64,000 nt of DNA from positions 62,001 through 126,000 of the forward strand of contig NZ_JABBWV010000002.1 of assembly GCF_012999535.1 (NCBI RefSeq), in the 5' to 3' direction. How positions within the stretch are numbered: the stretch's first letter is position 1; every line of letters starts with the position of its first letter. Below are positions 63,470-64,000 of this stretch, piece after piece. Under the pieces are notes generated by a model. That model did no database searches, was not told the DNA's origin, and worked only from the letters and a program-made list of their open reading frames with translations. A program made the position numbers and the translations under genes. Source of the stretch: Microbispora sp. H11081 (GTDB lineage: Bacteria > Actinomycetota > Actinomycetes > Streptosporangiales > Streptosporangiaceae).

Positions 63470-64000
63470 GTGACGAGACGACGGGCGGCACTGGCCGGCT
63501 GGGCCGCCCTGGTGGCGGGCGCGTTCGCGGTGGGCGGCCTGCTGCACGCCCGCGGGGTGCTGCGCATCGACCACCTCCCGCCGCTGCAGGCCCTGGCGCG
63601 CCTGCCCACGCCCGCGCTGCTTCCGGCCGTGGCCTTCGCGGCGGTCGCGGTCCCCGTGCTGCCCCGGCTGACCGCGCACCTGCCGATGCGCGTGGCGCTG
63701 GCGGCGGCCTTCGCCGCGTCGCTCGCCTGGACGGTCCTGCTGGCGGTGTCGGGGGAGGGGCTGGCGTGGCCGTTCACCCACCCGCAGGAATACCTGGCCG
63801 GGCTCGGGGCCGTGGGCGGCGACCCTCTCGGCTGGCTCGCCGGGTTCACCCGGGACCTGCCTGCCTATCCCACGCACGTGCGCGGTCATCCGCCGCTGCC
63901 GGTGCTGGTGCTGTGGGCGCTGGCGGCCGCCGGGCTGCCCGGACCGTTCTGGGCGGCCGTCCTCGTGGTCGCCACGGGGTGCTCGGCCACGGTCGCGATC
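63470..64000 (+). CDS. Polytopic membrane protein, possible GT39/GT-C transferase, 3' end outside window
   Basis: The frame is open from GTG 63470 to the window edge (177 codons). It starts MTRRRAALAGWAALVAGAF and has at least four membrane helices with a first loop near residues 26-45 and an outer loop PTHVRGHPPLPVLVLWAL (about residues 140-157), whose H-P-P resembles GT39-type membrane mannosyltransferases. TAGCGT at 63457-63462 seven bases before the start suggests a leaderless message. Divergent from the GT2 operon, so probably part of the same glycan pathway. Confidence 0.75.
   Translation, partial: MTRRRAALAGWAALVAGAFAVGGLLHARGVLRIDHLPPLQALARLPTPALLPAVAFAAVAVPVLPRLTAHLPMRVALAAAFAASLAWTVLLAVSGEGLAWPFTHPQEYLAGLGAVGGDPLGWLAGFTRDLPAYPTHVRGHPPLPVLVLWALAAAGLPGPFWAAVLVVATGCSATVAI

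Overview
The window is about 70+% GC DNA with strong G/C third-position bias, frequent GTG and TTG starts, 4-base GTGA/ATGA gene overlaps, an actinobacterial SUF operon led by sufR, heme A synthase, an acVLRF1 release factor and a SapB-like lanthipeptide locus. This fits the chromosome of a filamentous, spore-forming actinomycete (Streptosporangiales-like is my guess; the sequence alone does not fix the genus). No rRNA, tRNA, CRISPR array, insertion sequence or phage gene was found.

Layout. 1-2361: end of a CoA-transferase gene, a secreted cellulose-type LPMO with a CBM2, its terminator, and an isolated CebR-type operator. 2362-7686: minus-strand ctaA/sanA-like pair, a GntR regulator, an EamA exporter and a two-gene ABC transporter. 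7857-14532: an iron-box-preceded SUF Fe-S assembly operon (sufR-B-D-Rieske-C-S-U-DUF59) with overlapping genes. 14533-15146: gene-free and filled with six copies of a 20-23 bp repeat in both orientations. 15147-19784: DEAD-box helicase, acetylxylan/cephalosporin-C esterase behind two LacI-type palindromes, hisE-hisG, a secreted beta-barrel-like protein. 19881-24656: SpoIIE-type phosphatase and an ABC transporter with its DesK/DesR-type two-component system. 24670-32082: degenerate EAL-CBS protein divergent from acVLRF1, ABC-F ATPase, a 71-aa HTH protein, an enoyl-CoA hydratase-like protein and an ABC exporter. 32092-45078: sulfotransferase, LD-carboxypeptidase, a protein I do not recognise, GH15, lipoprotein, YczE/MocR pair, POT peptide transporter, SDR/LysR pair and acyl-CoA synthetase. 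45175-47215: two tandem, apparently paralogous secreted beta-sandwich proteins.

47420-55887 is the most distinctive region: a RamCSAB/RamR-like class III lanthipeptide locus. On the minus strand it runs LanKC synthetase, two near-identical 42-43 aa precursors, a strong hairpin, and a heterodimeric ABC exporter. A RamR-like regulator converges on and overlaps the last transporter gene, and a DesK-type kinase lies just upstream of the synthetase. Expected output is a SapB-like morphogenetic peptide with two S-x2-S-x(2-3)-C ring motifs. One exporter subunit carries a collagen-like repeat insert and a degenerate ATP site, and the synthetase promoter region carries a minisatellite sharing an 8-mer with a promoter-proximal palindrome.

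56076-59789 is a second biosynthetic locus: type III PKS, ICMT-like methyltransferase and FAD hydroxylase in the order of the Streptomyces griseus srsABC phenolic-lipid genes, with a divergent UbiA-type prenyltransferase. 59776-64000 holds envelope-glycan-type genes (DUF2079 membrane protein, methyltransferase, DUF2064 transferase, GT2) and the start of a polytopic membrane protein running off the right edge.
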